Of a DNA stretch of 64,000 nucleotides, positions 25,801-33,317 are shown piece by piece (the stretch's first letter is position 1; every line of letters begins with the position of its first letter). Location: assembly GCA_964571855.1 (NCBI GenBank), contig CAZNDO010000001.1, forward strand, positions 868,001 through 932,000. The letters are read 5' to 3'. The translations under genes were made by a program, and so were the position numbers. This DNA is from CAYYFX01 sp964571855 (GTDB lineage: Bacteria; ARS69). The notes beneath the pieces are model-generated. The model had not been told where the DNA came from, ran no database searches, and saw only the letters and a list, made by a program, of their open reading frames with translations.

Positions 25801-25875
25801 CGTTCGCTGCGGCGGAAACCGGACCGCGCGGACCCCTTCTTCTGGGCGCCGTTCGTGCTCGGCGGGTCGTTCTGA
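22870..25875 (+). CDS. TPR-CHAT caspase-like exoprotein
   Basis: A 1001-aa protein. It has a hydrophobic N-terminus (LVAAPVAAWALAAAWAPGTAA), then TPR-like helical repeats over roughly residues 40-480 (for example NNLGALQWDERRFDEASRNL, HHNLANLKREQGEPDEAEAL). The CHAT peptidase domain fills the end. The predicted dyad is His863 in HLGTHG and Cys912 in VLSACET, followed by the usual GEGVLALSRGFLAAGARRTVASLWPV and DPFFWAPFVL. All family hallmarks are intact. CHAT proteases are caspase relatives cutting protein partners. This copy looks exported or periplasmic and sits divergent to a sigma-kinase pair, suggesting a signalling or stress role; the substrate is unknown. Confidence 0.9.
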   Translation: MERRTRPRDAVRALVAAPVAAWALAAAWAPGTAAPSAPPAPAISRAQAVVDSLAEAERWDEVVAAARAALPGATDAAAEAALRSSLMLAHFHSGDLTSARAEQERVVALRAAVLPATDPQRADDLNDLAILCDRTGDDAAALDAWERSLALLRALPAAESAARAVPRLSAAAEAERRLGRHAACERRLLEAIALSEAHLPRDQRHARLLNNLGALQWDERRFDEASRNLREALRITREDASSSPLRVAVAHHNLANLKREQGEPDEAEALHREALALARAHLAEDPQFPVFLKEPAVLYAEQGRFDEAFALWDEALAALGAERAGLLGSEILYERARAELARGRPDAARAALEECLAIRMAKRTADHPMTAQARAALGTAAMRLGRDREARKHFEGALAVLRASPAYPEERAESLEGIARLDWRRGRREDAVAAMRQALDVLEGLRWHRTASERARADWARTAEEPARTMVAWLARLGRVAEALEFSERIRGRILGDQIAAAHVDWRRDVPADVQASLAAREREALATIATARRRLEAELRDDGVAPAAGTADALEAAARAYRDVLEEGRARSRAWRGAMGARSPEGIAAAVGAALGPGEIVLSWQIGDEASFLFELEAGAAPRCTELAVPSAVAKAWGVEAGALTGAKLAAALAAGHGPLPADGSGPRRDGLRGVGRATPAGARAGETAASAARLRDLALLGDALLPEPARRRALAADRVWVIPDGPLHDVPVEALAFAAKDGGAAYWLDLGPPVCYGASLATLLDLAARERSPTPGSYVLTVNDPDRGVTGDRPRQEAPGTLAEWAQAGRFHPLPGTRREGDALARAFGSGGVRRLVGADAREGEVKRLAPGARILHLGTHGVVEKERSDLLAALVLAAEPEGSAEDGFLHLFEVYDLRLAADLVVLSACETMQGARVPGEGVLALSRGFLAAGARRTVASLWPVHDEATSELMDAFVAELARGTAAAEALRDAKRSLRRKPDRADPFFWAPFVLGGSF

Positions 25876-25913
25876 GGCGCCCCTCGACCGGGCGGGTCGC
25901 TCCCGGGGGCGCC
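25876..25913 (+). terminator. hairpin after the CHAT gene
   Basis: GGCGCCCC (25876-25883) pairs with GGGGCGCC (25906-25913), and a second inner hairpin CGACC/GGTCG sits in the loop. It starts immediately after the CHAT stop codon. No T-tract follows. The TACAAT at 25921-25926 just downstream is a plausible -10 for the next gene. Confidence 0.45.
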
Positions 25914-25920
25914 GGCCCGC

Positions 25921-25926
25921 TACAAT
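25921..25926 (+). promoter_or_regulatory. candidate -10 element for the FG-GAP exoprotein
   Basis: TACAAT lies 48 bases before ATG 25974, in a GC-rich gap directly after the CHAT gene hairpin. The spacing allows a leader with the GGGGGAG Shine-Dalgarno seen about 8 bases before the ATG. No clear -35 is visible. Confidence 0.35.
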
Positions 25927-25973
25927 GAGCGTCCGCATCGCGCGGCGCGCCACCGCACCCGGGGGAGACCAGC

Positions 25974-28265
25974 ATGCCGTTCGCCCGCGCTTTCGCCCTC
26001 GCCGCCGCCGCCGGCTTTGCGCTCGCGCCCCCCGCGTTCGCGAAGGCGCTGCTGGGCGAGCCCGAGGTGGACCGCGCGTCGGACCAGTACGACGGGCTGT
26101 GGTGTCCCGCGGAGCAGATCCAGATGTACGACGGGTCGTTCACGGCGGACGGTCCGCGCGCCACGTTCGTGTTCGTCGCGACGAACCATTCGCCCGTCAC
26201 GAACGACTGGCGGCACGAGCGCATCGACAACGTGGTCGTCGTGCCGGCGGCCGCGTACGCCGCGCACAAGCACCTGCCGGATTCCGCGTTCGCCGCGGCC
26301 TTCGGCTGCATCGAGCCGAACAAGAACTACTTCCACTTCCAGGACGTGGCGCCCGGGGACCTCGTGTTCCTGGAGAAGTTCACCGCCGGCCCCGGCCCGG
26401 GCTGGGACATGGGCGACGGCGCGTACGCGAACCCGGGCTCGTCCGCGCCGAACGCGCTGTCGCTGCCGGTGGACACGTCGGGGCAGTCCCTGGGCCTGGG
26501 GCTGGACGAGGTGCCCACGACCGTGGCCACCACCGAGATCACGATCGACGGGCTCGTGGCCGGCGAGGACTACGTGGTGTCCACGTGGACGCAGTGCGCG
26601 GACGCGTCGGTGGGCAGCGACCTGTACATCCAGGTGTACGGCACGGAGTTCTTCTCGCTCACCGCCTCCGCGCCGGACACCGGACCCGGCCGCGGCTGCG
26701 CCTGGGGCGACGCGGACGGTGACGGCGACCTCGATCTCTTCGTGACGAACTTCGACGCGCCGAGCCGCTACTGGCGCAACGACGGGCGCGACTACGTGGA
26801 CGCCACCGCGTCCGCCGGGCTGACGCTCACCACGCGCGCCACCGCGGTGTCCTGGGTGGACGGGGACGACGACGGCGACCCGGACCTGTACGTGGCGTCG
26901 CACGACGCGAACCGCTACTTCCGGAACGCCGGGAACGGATCCTTCACGAACGCCACGTCGCTCGTGCTGGGCGACACGCGACAGACCGTGTGCGCGGACT
27001 GGGCCGACGTGGACAACGACGGCGACCTGGACGCGTTCCTCGCGAACGTCGAAACCGACGCGCTCTTGCGGAACGACGGCGGGAAGTTCGTGGACGTGGC
27101 GTCCGGGGACCTGCTCGGCAGCGGCCGCGCGGTGGGCTGCTCGTTCGCCGACGTGGACGGGGACGGGGACGCGGACCTCTTCGTCACGTACAACGCGCAG
27201 CCGAACGAGCTGTTCGTGAACGCGGGCGGGTCATTCACGAAGTCCACCCCCGCGCTGCTGGCGGAGCCGCACGCGCTGTCCAACGCCGCGTGGGCCGACC
27301 ACGACGACGACGGCGATCTTGACGTGCTGATCACCACGCGCGGCGAGGGAAACCGCCTGTGCCGCAACGACGGCGGCGGCGCGTTCGCGAACGTCACCCC
27401 GCCCGCGCTCGGCGCGCCGGGGGTCATCGTGGAGGCCGCGTGGGCCGACTGGGACAACGACGGCCGCGTCGACGTCTACCTCGCGAACGGCAACGGCCCG
27501 AACCGCCTCTTCCGCAACGACGGCGGCGGCGCGTTCGGCGTGCAGCCCACGGGCACGGTGGAGGACATGGGGCTGGCCACGGGCACGGCGTGGGGCGATC
27601 GCGACGGGGACGGCGACCCGGACCTGTGCGTGGTGAACTTCGGCGCGAACGCGATGTACCGGAACGAGTTCGGCAGCGAGAACACATGGCTGCACGTGGA
27701 CCTCGAGGGCACGGTGTCGAATCGCTCCGGCGTGGGGGCGAAAGTGTATGTGACCGCCGGCGGGGTGACGCGGATGCGCGAGGTGGGCGGGGACGGCGGC
27801 TTCCGTTCGCAGAACTCGCTCACCGCGGAGTTCGGCCTGGGCGCGGCGACGGCGGCGGATCTCGTGACGGTGGCGTGGCCGTCGGGCATCACGCAGACGC
27901 TCGCCGGCGTGGCGGCGAACCAGCGCATCACGATCGTGGAAGGCGGGCCCTCGGGGTCGCCCGCGGCCGTCGCGCCCGCGGTGCCGCGACCCGTGCTGGG
28001 CGCGCCGGCGCCGAATCCGTTCCGCGGATCCTGTGCCGTCGCCTTCGATCTGCCGGCGCGCGCGGACGTGGAGCTGCGGGTCCTCGACGTCCGCGGCCGG
28101 CTCGTGCGCGTGCTCGAGGCCGGCGTGCGCGAGGCGGGCGAGCATCGCGCCGCCTGGGACGGGCGCGACGCCGCGGGCCATCCCGCGGCGCCGGGACTGT
28201 ACTTCCTGGAGCTGCGCGGCCCCGGGATCCGCGAGGCGCGCAAGACGGTGCGGATCACGAGGTAG
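25974..28265 (+). CDS. secreted FG-GAP/VCBS-repeat protein with ASPIC/UnbV and FlgD-type sorting domains
   Basis: A 763-aa protein with signal peptide (FALAAAAGFALAPPAFA). An N-terminal domain of about 200 residues is not recognised. Seven or so FG-GAP/VCBS calcium-binding repeats follow, each with a D-x-D-x-D-G-D-x-D loop (GDADGDGDLDLFV, DVDNDGDLDAFL, DWDNDGRVDVYL). Next is the ASPIC/UnbV module (WLHVDLEGTVSNRSGVGAKV, SQNSLTAEFGLG, VTVAWPSGITQTL) and a sorting-type C-terminus (APNPFRGS, VLDVRGRLV, AWDGRDAAGHPA, GLYFLEL). These proteins form calcium-stabilised propellers on the cell surface; the ligand is unknown. Confidence 0.9.
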   Translation: MPFARAFALAAAAGFALAPPAFAKALLGEPEVDRASDQYDGLWCPAEQIQMYDGSFTADGPRATFVFVATNHSPVTNDWRHERIDNVVVVPAAAYAAHKHLPDSAFAAAFGCIEPNKNYFHFQDVAPGDLVFLEKFTAGPGPGWDMGDGAYANPGSSAPNALSLPVDTSGQSLGLGLDEVPTTVATTEITIDGLVAGEDYVVSTWTQCADASVGSDLYIQVYGTEFFSLTASAPDTGPGRGCAWGDADGDGDLDLFVTNFDAPSRYWRNDGRDYVDATASAGLTLTTRATAVSWVDGDDDGDPDLYVASHDANRYFRNAGNGSFTNATSLVLGDTRQTVCADWADVDNDGDLDAFLANVETDALLRNDGGKFVDVASGDLLGSGRAVGCSFADVDGDGDADLFVTYNAQPNELFVNAGGSFTKSTPALLAEPHALSNAAWADHDDDGDLDVLITTRGEGNRLCRNDGGGAFANVTPPALGAPGVIVEAAWADWDNDGRVDVYLANGNGPNRLFRNDGGGAFGVQPTGTVEDMGLATGTAWGDRDGDGDPDLCVVNFGANAMYRNEFGSENTWLHVDLEGTVSNRSGVGAKVYVTAGGVTRMREVGGDGGFRSQNSLTAEFGLGAATAADLVTVAWPSGITQTLAGVAANQRITIVEGGPSGSPAAVAPAVPRPVLGAPAPNPFRGSCAVAFDLPARADVELRVLDVRGRLVRVLEAGVREAGEHRAAWDGRDAAGHPAAPGLYFLELRGPGIREARKTVRITR

Positions 28266-28315
28266 CGCGCGCGGGCGGGATTGACGGTGCGCACCGCGTG
28301 GCCGACCATCCCGCG

Positions 28316-28969
28316 ATGGGACCTCCGGACGCCGGCGCGATCGTTCGGGAACCGGCCGTCCGCCGGATCCTGCTGCTCTTCGCGCACCCGGCGCTGCAGC
28401 GGTCCCGGGTGAACCGCGTGCTCGCGCGCGCGGCGCGCGGGACCGGAGGGGTCACGTTCCACGACCTGTACGAGGCCTATCCGGACTTCGCGATCGACGT
28501 CCCGCGCGAACAGTCGCTGCTGCGCGACCACGACGTGATCGTGTTCCACCACCCGATGTTCTGGTACTCCGTGCCGGCGCTGCTCAAGGAGTGGCAGGAC
28601 CTCGTGCTGGAGCACGGCTGGGCGTACGGGCGCGAGGGGACGGCGCTGCGCGGGAAGACCGCGATGACCGCCGTCACCACCGGAGGGCCGGCGTCCGCCT
28701 ACACGCCGGACGGGCACGGGCGTTCGGTCCGCGGGTTCCTGGCCCCGGTGGAGCAGACCGCGCGTCTGTGCGGGATGAGGTACCTCGCGCCGTTCGTGGT
28801 CCACGGGACCCACGCCATGACCGCGGAGGAGATGGCGGCGCACGCCGCGGACTACGTGCGCCTCCTGTCGGCCCTGCGTGACGCGCGCGTCGACCTGGAC
28901 CGCGCCGCCGCGGCGGACCTGCCGTTCGTGAACCCCGCGCTCGACCGGCTCATCGGGCAGGGGGCCTGA
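28316..28969 (+). CDS. kefF: KefF-like flavodoxin-fold NAD(P)H oxidoreductase
   Basis: A 217-aa quinone-reductase-type flavoprotein. Family blocks are RRILLLFAHPALQRSRVNRVL (FMN-binding start), VTFHDLYEAYPDFAID, VIVFHHPMFWYSVPALLKEW, LVLEHGWAYG and AVTTGGPASAYTP. In Enterobacteria KefF is the ancillary activator of the KefC potassium efflux system. Here the antiporter gene starts 1 base after this gene's stop, a matching arrangement. The ATG at 28316 is preceded by no strong Shine-Dalgarno and codes a short extra N-terminus (MGPPDAGAIVREPAV) before the usual start, so the true start could lie further in. Confidence 0.88.
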   Translation: MGPPDAGAIVREPAVRRILLLFAHPALQRSRVNRVLARAARGTGGVTFHDLYEAYPDFAIDVPREQSLLRDHDVIVFHHPMFWYSVPALLKEWQDLVLEHGWAYGREGTALRGKTAMTAVTTGGPASAYTPDGHGRSVRGFLAPVEQTARLCGMRYLAPFVVHGTHAMTAEEMAAHAADYVRLLSALRDARVDLDRAAAADLPFVNPALDRLIGQGA

Positions 28970-28970
28970 C

Positions 28971-30908
28971 GTGTACGCCGAGCACCTCTTCGTGCAGGCG
29001 ATGCTGTACCTGGCGGCGGCCGTCGTCGCCGTCCCGCTGGCGAAGCGCCTCGGGCTGGGCTCGGTGCTCGGGTACCTGCTGGCCGGGATGGCGATCGGGC
29101 CGTTCGGCCTCGGGCTGGTGGGACGCGAAGGGCAGGACGTCATGCACTTCGCGGAGTTCGGCGTGGTGATGATGCTGTTCCTGGTGGGCCTGGAACTCCG
29201 CCCGCGCGTGCTGTGGGAGATGCGCGTTCCCGTGCTCGGTCTGGGGGGAGCGCAGGTGGCCCTCACCGCGGCGGCCGTCTGCGGCGTGTCGATGGCGCTC
29301 GGTCTTCCCTGGCAGTCGTCCCTGGCCATCGGGCTGACGCTCGCGATGTCCTCCACCGCGATCGTGTTGCAGAGCCTGCAGGAGAAGGGTCTGCTCCGCA
29401 CGGATGCGGGCCAGTCCGCGTTCGCCGTGCTGCTGTTCCAGGACATCGCGGTGATCCCGATGCTCGCGGTGTTCCCGCTGCTCGCCGTGCACGAGGCGCA
29501 CGGGGGCGGGGACCACGGCGCGGGCGCGGCCACGTGGCTGGAGAGCCAGGCGCTGCCCGGGTGGGCGGAGACGCTGGTGGTCCTGGGCGCGGTCGTGACG
29601 GTCGTGGGCGCGGGGCGGCTCCTCGGTCGGCCCTTCCTGCGCTGGGTGGCGGGCACGCGGCTGCACGAGACGTTCACCGCGGCCGCGCTGCTGCTGGTGG
29701 TCGGGATCGCGCTGCTGATGACGCGGGTGGGACTCAGCCCGGCGCTCGGGACGTTCCTCGCCGGCGTGGTGCTCGCGGGCAGCGAGTACCGGCACGAGCT
29801 GGAGGCCGACCTCGAGCCGTTCAAGGGACTCCTGCTCGGCGTCTTCTTCATCGCGGTGGGGGCGTCGGTGGACTTCGCGCTGGTGGCGGCGGATCCGGGA
29901 CGCATCGGCGCGATCGTGGGGGCGCTGATCGGGATCAAGCTCGTGGTGCTGTTCGCGCTCGGGCGCGCGTTCCGCCTGCGGCCCGACCAGAACCTGCTCT
30001 TCACGTTCGCGCTGGCGCAGGGCGGCGAGTTCGCGTTCGTCCTGTTCTCCTTCGCCACGCAGTCCGGCGTGCTGACGCCGGACGAGGCGGCGCCGCTGAT
30101 CGCGGCCGTGGCGCTGTCCATGGCGCTGACGCCGCTGCTGATGATCCTGAACGACCGCGTGATCCGGCCGCGCTTCGGCACCCGGGAGTCCGGGCCCCGC
30201 GATCCCGACCTGATCGACCGCAAGGGCGCGGTGCTCGTGGCCGGGTTCGGGGAGTTCGGCGGCACGGTGGTACGGTTCCTCCGCGCCAACGGCGTCCGCC
30301 CCGTGGTCCTGGACAGCGACTCCGACCGCATCGACCTGCTGCGGCGGCTCGGGCTGGAGGCGTACTACGGGGACGCGCGGCGGCGGGATCTGCTGCACGC
30401 GGCCGGCGCGGCGGAGGCGCGGCTGCTCGTGGTGGCGTTGGGGGATCGCGAGCGGACGCTGGAGGTGCTGGACGTGGTGCGACGGCACTTCCCGCACCTG
30501 GAGGTATTCGCGGGCGCGGCGGGCTGGTTCGAGTCGTTCGACCTCGTGCGCGCCGGCGTGCGCCACGTGTACCGGCGCAACGCGGACACCGCCCTGCGGC
30601 TCGGGACGGACGCGCTGCGCGTGCTCGGCTTCCGCGCGTACCAGGTGCACCGCGCGGCGCAGCGCTTCTGCCGCCGGGACGACGAGGCCATGCACGAGCT
30701 GGCGGCCGCGTGGGGCGACGAGTCGGCGTACTTCCCGGCCGCGCGGGACCGGATCGCGAACGTGGAGAGGATCATGCTGGCCGAGATGGAGGCCGGCGGG
30801 ATCCCGGACGCGGGCTGGGACAGCGAGTCCCTGCGGCGCGAGTACGGCGGGGCGCCGGGGCGGAACCCGGACGGGCCCGCCGACCGGCCGCCCGGGCCGC
30901 CGGTCTGA
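28971..30908 (+). CDS. kefC: KefB/KefC-type CPA2 cation:proton antiporter with RCK (TrkA-N) domain
   Basis: A 645-aa protein with GTG start. A dozen or so membrane helices (residues 5-395) include the CPA2 signatures LGSVLGYLLAGMAIGPFGLGL and LLFQDIAVIPML, with the characteristic Gln-Asp. A cytoplasmic Rossmann RCK/TrkA-N domain follows (GAVLVAGFGEFGGTVVRFL, then VLDSDSDRIDLLRRLG, YYGDARRRDLL). The tail of 60 residues is Pro/Gly-rich. Known members release potassium in exchange for protons during electrophile stress, gated by glutathione conjugates and stimulated by KefF. Whether this organism uses glutathione is unknown, so the gating ligand may differ. Confidence 0.92.
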   Translation: MYAEHLFVQAMLYLAAAVVAVPLAKRLGLGSVLGYLLAGMAIGPFGLGLVGREGQDVMHFAEFGVVMMLFLVGLELRPRVLWEMRVPVLGLGGAQVALTAAAVCGVSMALGLPWQSSLAIGLTLAMSSTAIVLQSLQEKGLLRTDAGQSAFAVLLFQDIAVIPMLAVFPLLAVHEAHGGGDHGAGAATWLESQALPGWAETLVVLGAVVTVVGAGRLLGRPFLRWVAGTRLHETFTAAALLLVVGIALLMTRVGLSPALGTFLAGVVLAGSEYRHELEADLEPFKGLLLGVFFIAVGASVDFALVAADPGRIGAIVGALIGIKLVVLFALGRAFRLRPDQNLLFTFALAQGGEFAFVLFSFATQSGVLTPDEAAPLIAAVALSMALTPLLMILNDRVIRPRFGTRESGPRDPDLIDRKGAVLVAGFGEFGGTVVRFLRANGVRPVVLDSDSDRIDLLRRLGLEAYYGDARRRDLLHAAGAAEARLLVVALGDRERTLEVLDVVRRHFPHLEVFAGAAGWFESFDLVRAGVRHVYRRNADTALRLGTDALRVLGFRAYQVHRAAQRFCRRDDEAMHELAAAWGDESAYFPAARDRIANVERIMLAEMEAGGIPDAGWDSESLRREYGGAPGRNPDGPADRPPGPPV

Positions 30909-30930
30909 GCGGGCGGATCCGCGGCCGTGG

Positions 30931-30936
30931 TATCGT
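30931..30936 (+). promoter_or_regulatory. candidate -10 element for the amylase gene
   Basis: TATCGT in the context GGTATCGTGG lies 29 bases before ATG 30965, in the 56-base gap after kefC. The context matches the GGTATC-n-T patch found before the CHAT and SAP-like genes. No -35 stands out. Confidence 0.3.
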
Positions 30937-30964
30937 GGAAGCCCGCGAACCCCGGGGAGCACGC

Positions 30965-33208
30965 ATGCAACGCGAAGCGCGGCGGATGGCCGCTGCGGGG
31001 ACCCTCCTGCTGTCGATGGCCGCCGTCGCACTGCCCGGCCCGGCCGGGGCGGTCCCGGTCACGTTCCGGGTGCGGATGGCGCAGCAGACCGCGCTCGGGG
31101 CCTTCGATCCTTCGACCGACCTCGTGGACCTCGCCGGCTCGTTCAACGGCTGGGGCTCCCCGGTGGAGCCGCTCGCGGACGGCGACGGCGACACGATCTG
31201 GGAGATCACGCGGGACGGCCTCACGGCCGGGCAGACGATCGAGTTCAAGTTCCGCATCAACGGCCAGTGGGACGGGAGCGAGGAGTTCCCGGGCGGCGGG
31301 CCGAACCGTTCGTACACGGTGCAGCCGTCCGCGAACACCATCCTCGTCTGGTACAACGACCTCCCGCCGCCGGCCGGCACCGGCGAGCTGCACTGGTGGA
31401 ACGACACGGTCTTCTACGAGATCTTCGTGCGCAGCTTCCACGACAGCGACGGCGACGGCATCGGGGATCTCGCCGGCCTCACGCAGAAGCTGGACTACCT
31501 GAACGACGGGGACCCGGCCACCACGGACGACCTCGGCATCGGCGGCATCTGGCTGATGCCGGTGGCGAGTTCGCCCAGCTACCACGGCTACGACGCGGTG
31601 GACTACCGTGCGATCGAGCCGGACTACGGCACGCTCGCGGACTTCCAGGCGTTCCTGGATGCGGCGCACGTGCGCGGCATCAAGGTGATCGTGGACCTGG
31701 TGCTGAACCACTGCTCGTCGCAGCACCCGTGGTTTTCGGCCTCCGCGGCGAACGACCCCGGCTACCGGAGCTGGTTCCGCTGGTCGGCCACGGATCCCGG
31801 CGGCACCGGCCCGTGGGGGCAGCAGGTGTGGCACCCGAACGCGTCGGGCTGGTACTACGGGCTCTTCTGGGGCGGGATGCCGGACCTGAACTACGACACG
31901 CCGGCGCTGAAGACGGAGATGCTGGACACCGCCACGTACTGGCTGGACACGGTGGGCGTGGACGGCTTCCGGCTGGACGCGGTGCTGTACATCGACGAGG
32001 ACGGCGGGCAGCTCCAGAACACGCCGGGGACGCTGCAGTTCTGGCAGGAGTTCCGGACGCACATGGACACGGTGAAGCCGGATGCCCTCGCGGTGGGCGA
32101 GGCGTGGACGGCGAGCAGCATCGTGAACCAGTACGTGATCGACGACCGGCTGGACCTCTGCTTCGAGTTCGACCTGGCGGGCGCCACGCTGGGCGCGGTC
32201 AACGGCGCCGACGCGGGGTGGCTCGCCACGAAGGCCGCGCAGGTGTACGCGCTGTACCCCTTCCTGCAGTTCGGAACGTTCCTCACGAACCACGACCAGG
32301 ACCGCGCGTACTCCGTGCTCGGCCAGGACGAGGGCCGTGCGCGCGTGGCCGCCGGCATCTACCTCACGCTGCCCGGCGTCCCGTTCGTGTACTACGGCGA
32401 GGAGATCGGCATGACCGGCACCGGCGCGCACGAGAACATCCGCACGCCGATGCAGTGGTCGACGGCCGCGGGCGCGGGGTTCACGGCGGGCACGCCGTGG
32501 TACCCCGTGAACGCGGACTACCTGGCGAGGAACGTGGCCGTGCAGGAGCAGGATCCGGGCTCGCTGCTGGAGTGGTACAAGCGGTTGATCCACCTGCGCG
32601 GCGCCACGCCGGCGCTGCGTCGCGGCGCGCACCACGCGCTGCAGAGCTCCCGCGGATCCGTCCTCGCCTTCGCGCGCATCGACGGCGGGCAGTCGGTGCT
32701 GTGCCTGGCGAACACGTCGGCGTCGCCGCGGAGCGGGATCACGGTGACCGGCGCCGCGGCGAGCCTCCCGCCGGGGGAGCGCGCACTCGTGAACCTGCTC
32801 GATCCCGCGGACGTGCGCGAGATCACGATCACCGCCGATCACCGCATCCAGGGACTGGACCTGGACGGCCACGAGGTGGCGGTCTACGAACTCCGGGACT
32901 CCACGGGCGTGATCCCCGGCGCCGCGCGGCCCGGACTCCGGCTCGAGGGCGCGAACCCGAACCCCTTCCAGCCGCCTGCGGCCATCCGCTACGAGCTGCC
33001 GCGGCGGGAGCGTGTACGAATCGGCGTGTACGACCTCGGCGGGCGGGAGGTGCGCATCCTGCGCGACGAGCCGCAGGACGCCGGCGTGTACGACGTCCCC
33101 TGGGACGGCACCGACCGGCAGGGCCGCCCGATGTCCGTGGGCGTGTACTTCGTCCGCCTGGAGGCCGGCGGCGAGACGCGGATCGCGAAGATCACGCTGC
33201 TGCGGTGA
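30965..33208 (+). CDS. secreted GH13 alpha-amylase with starch-binding-like N-domain and FlgD-type sorting domain
   Basis: A 747-aa protein from ATG 30965, with signal peptide up to about residue 29 (GPAGA). Residues 30-130 form an E-set/CBM-like domain (VDLAGSFNGWGSPVEPL, IEFKFRINGQWDG). The GH13 barrel follows: YEIFVRSFHDSDGDGIGDL, conserved region DLVLNH 244-249, catalytic nucleophile Asp338 in GFRLD, acid/base Glu379 in VGEAW and Asp444 in NHDQD. After an all-beta C-domain comes the sorting-type end (ANPNPFQPP, VYDLGGREVRIL, WDGTDRQGRP, GVYFVRL, KITLLR). It should hydrolyse alpha-1,4-glucans outside the cell or on its surface. Confidence 0.93.
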   Translation: MQREARRMAAAGTLLLSMAAVALPGPAGAVPVTFRVRMAQQTALGAFDPSTDLVDLAGSFNGWGSPVEPLADGDGDTIWEITRDGLTAGQTIEFKFRINGQWDGSEEFPGGGPNRSYTVQPSANTILVWYNDLPPPAGTGELHWWNDTVFYEIFVRSFHDSDGDGIGDLAGLTQKLDYLNDGDPATTDDLGIGGIWLMPVASSPSYHGYDAVDYRAIEPDYGTLADFQAFLDAAHVRGIKVIVDLVLNHCSSQHPWFSASAANDPGYRSWFRWSATDPGGTGPWGQQVWHPNASGWYYGLFWGGMPDLNYDTPALKTEMLDTATYWLDTVGVDGFRLDAVLYIDEDGGQLQNTPGTLQFWQEFRTHMDTVKPDALAVGEAWTASSIVNQYVIDDRLDLCFEFDLAGATLGAVNGADAGWLATKAAQVYALYPFLQFGTFLTNHDQDRAYSVLGQDEGRARVAAGIYLTLPGVPFVYYGEEIGMTGTGAHENIRTPMQWSTAAGAGFTAGTPWYPVNADYLARNVAVQEQDPGSLLEWYKRLIHLRGATPALRRGAHHALQSSRGSVLAFARIDGGQSVLCLANTSASPRSGITVTGAAASLPPGERALVNLLDPADVREITITADHRIQGLDLDGHEVAVYELRDSTGVIPGAARPGLRLEGANPNPFQPPAAIRYELPRRERVRIGVYDLGGREVRILRDEPQDAGVYDVPWDGTDRQGRPMSVGVYFVRLEAGGETRIAKITLLR

Positions 33209-33241
33209 CGCGGCCCCGCGGCCACGAGGCCGCGAGGCCCG

Positions 33242-33271
33242 TTGACCGCGGGCCGCTCCCGTCCCTACGAT
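33242..33271 (+). promoter_or_regulatory. sigma70-type promoter for the TPR kinase-sigma pair
   Basis: TTGACC at 33242-33247, an 18-base spacer, then TACGAT at 33266-33271, 47 bases before ATG 33318. The gap after the amylase also holds GCGGCC/GGCCGC inverted repeats that may end amylase transcription. Confidence 0.45.
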
Positions 33272-33317
33272 CCGGGAGTCCGTTCGGCTTCGAGCCACCT
33301 ACCGCCCAGGACCCCCG

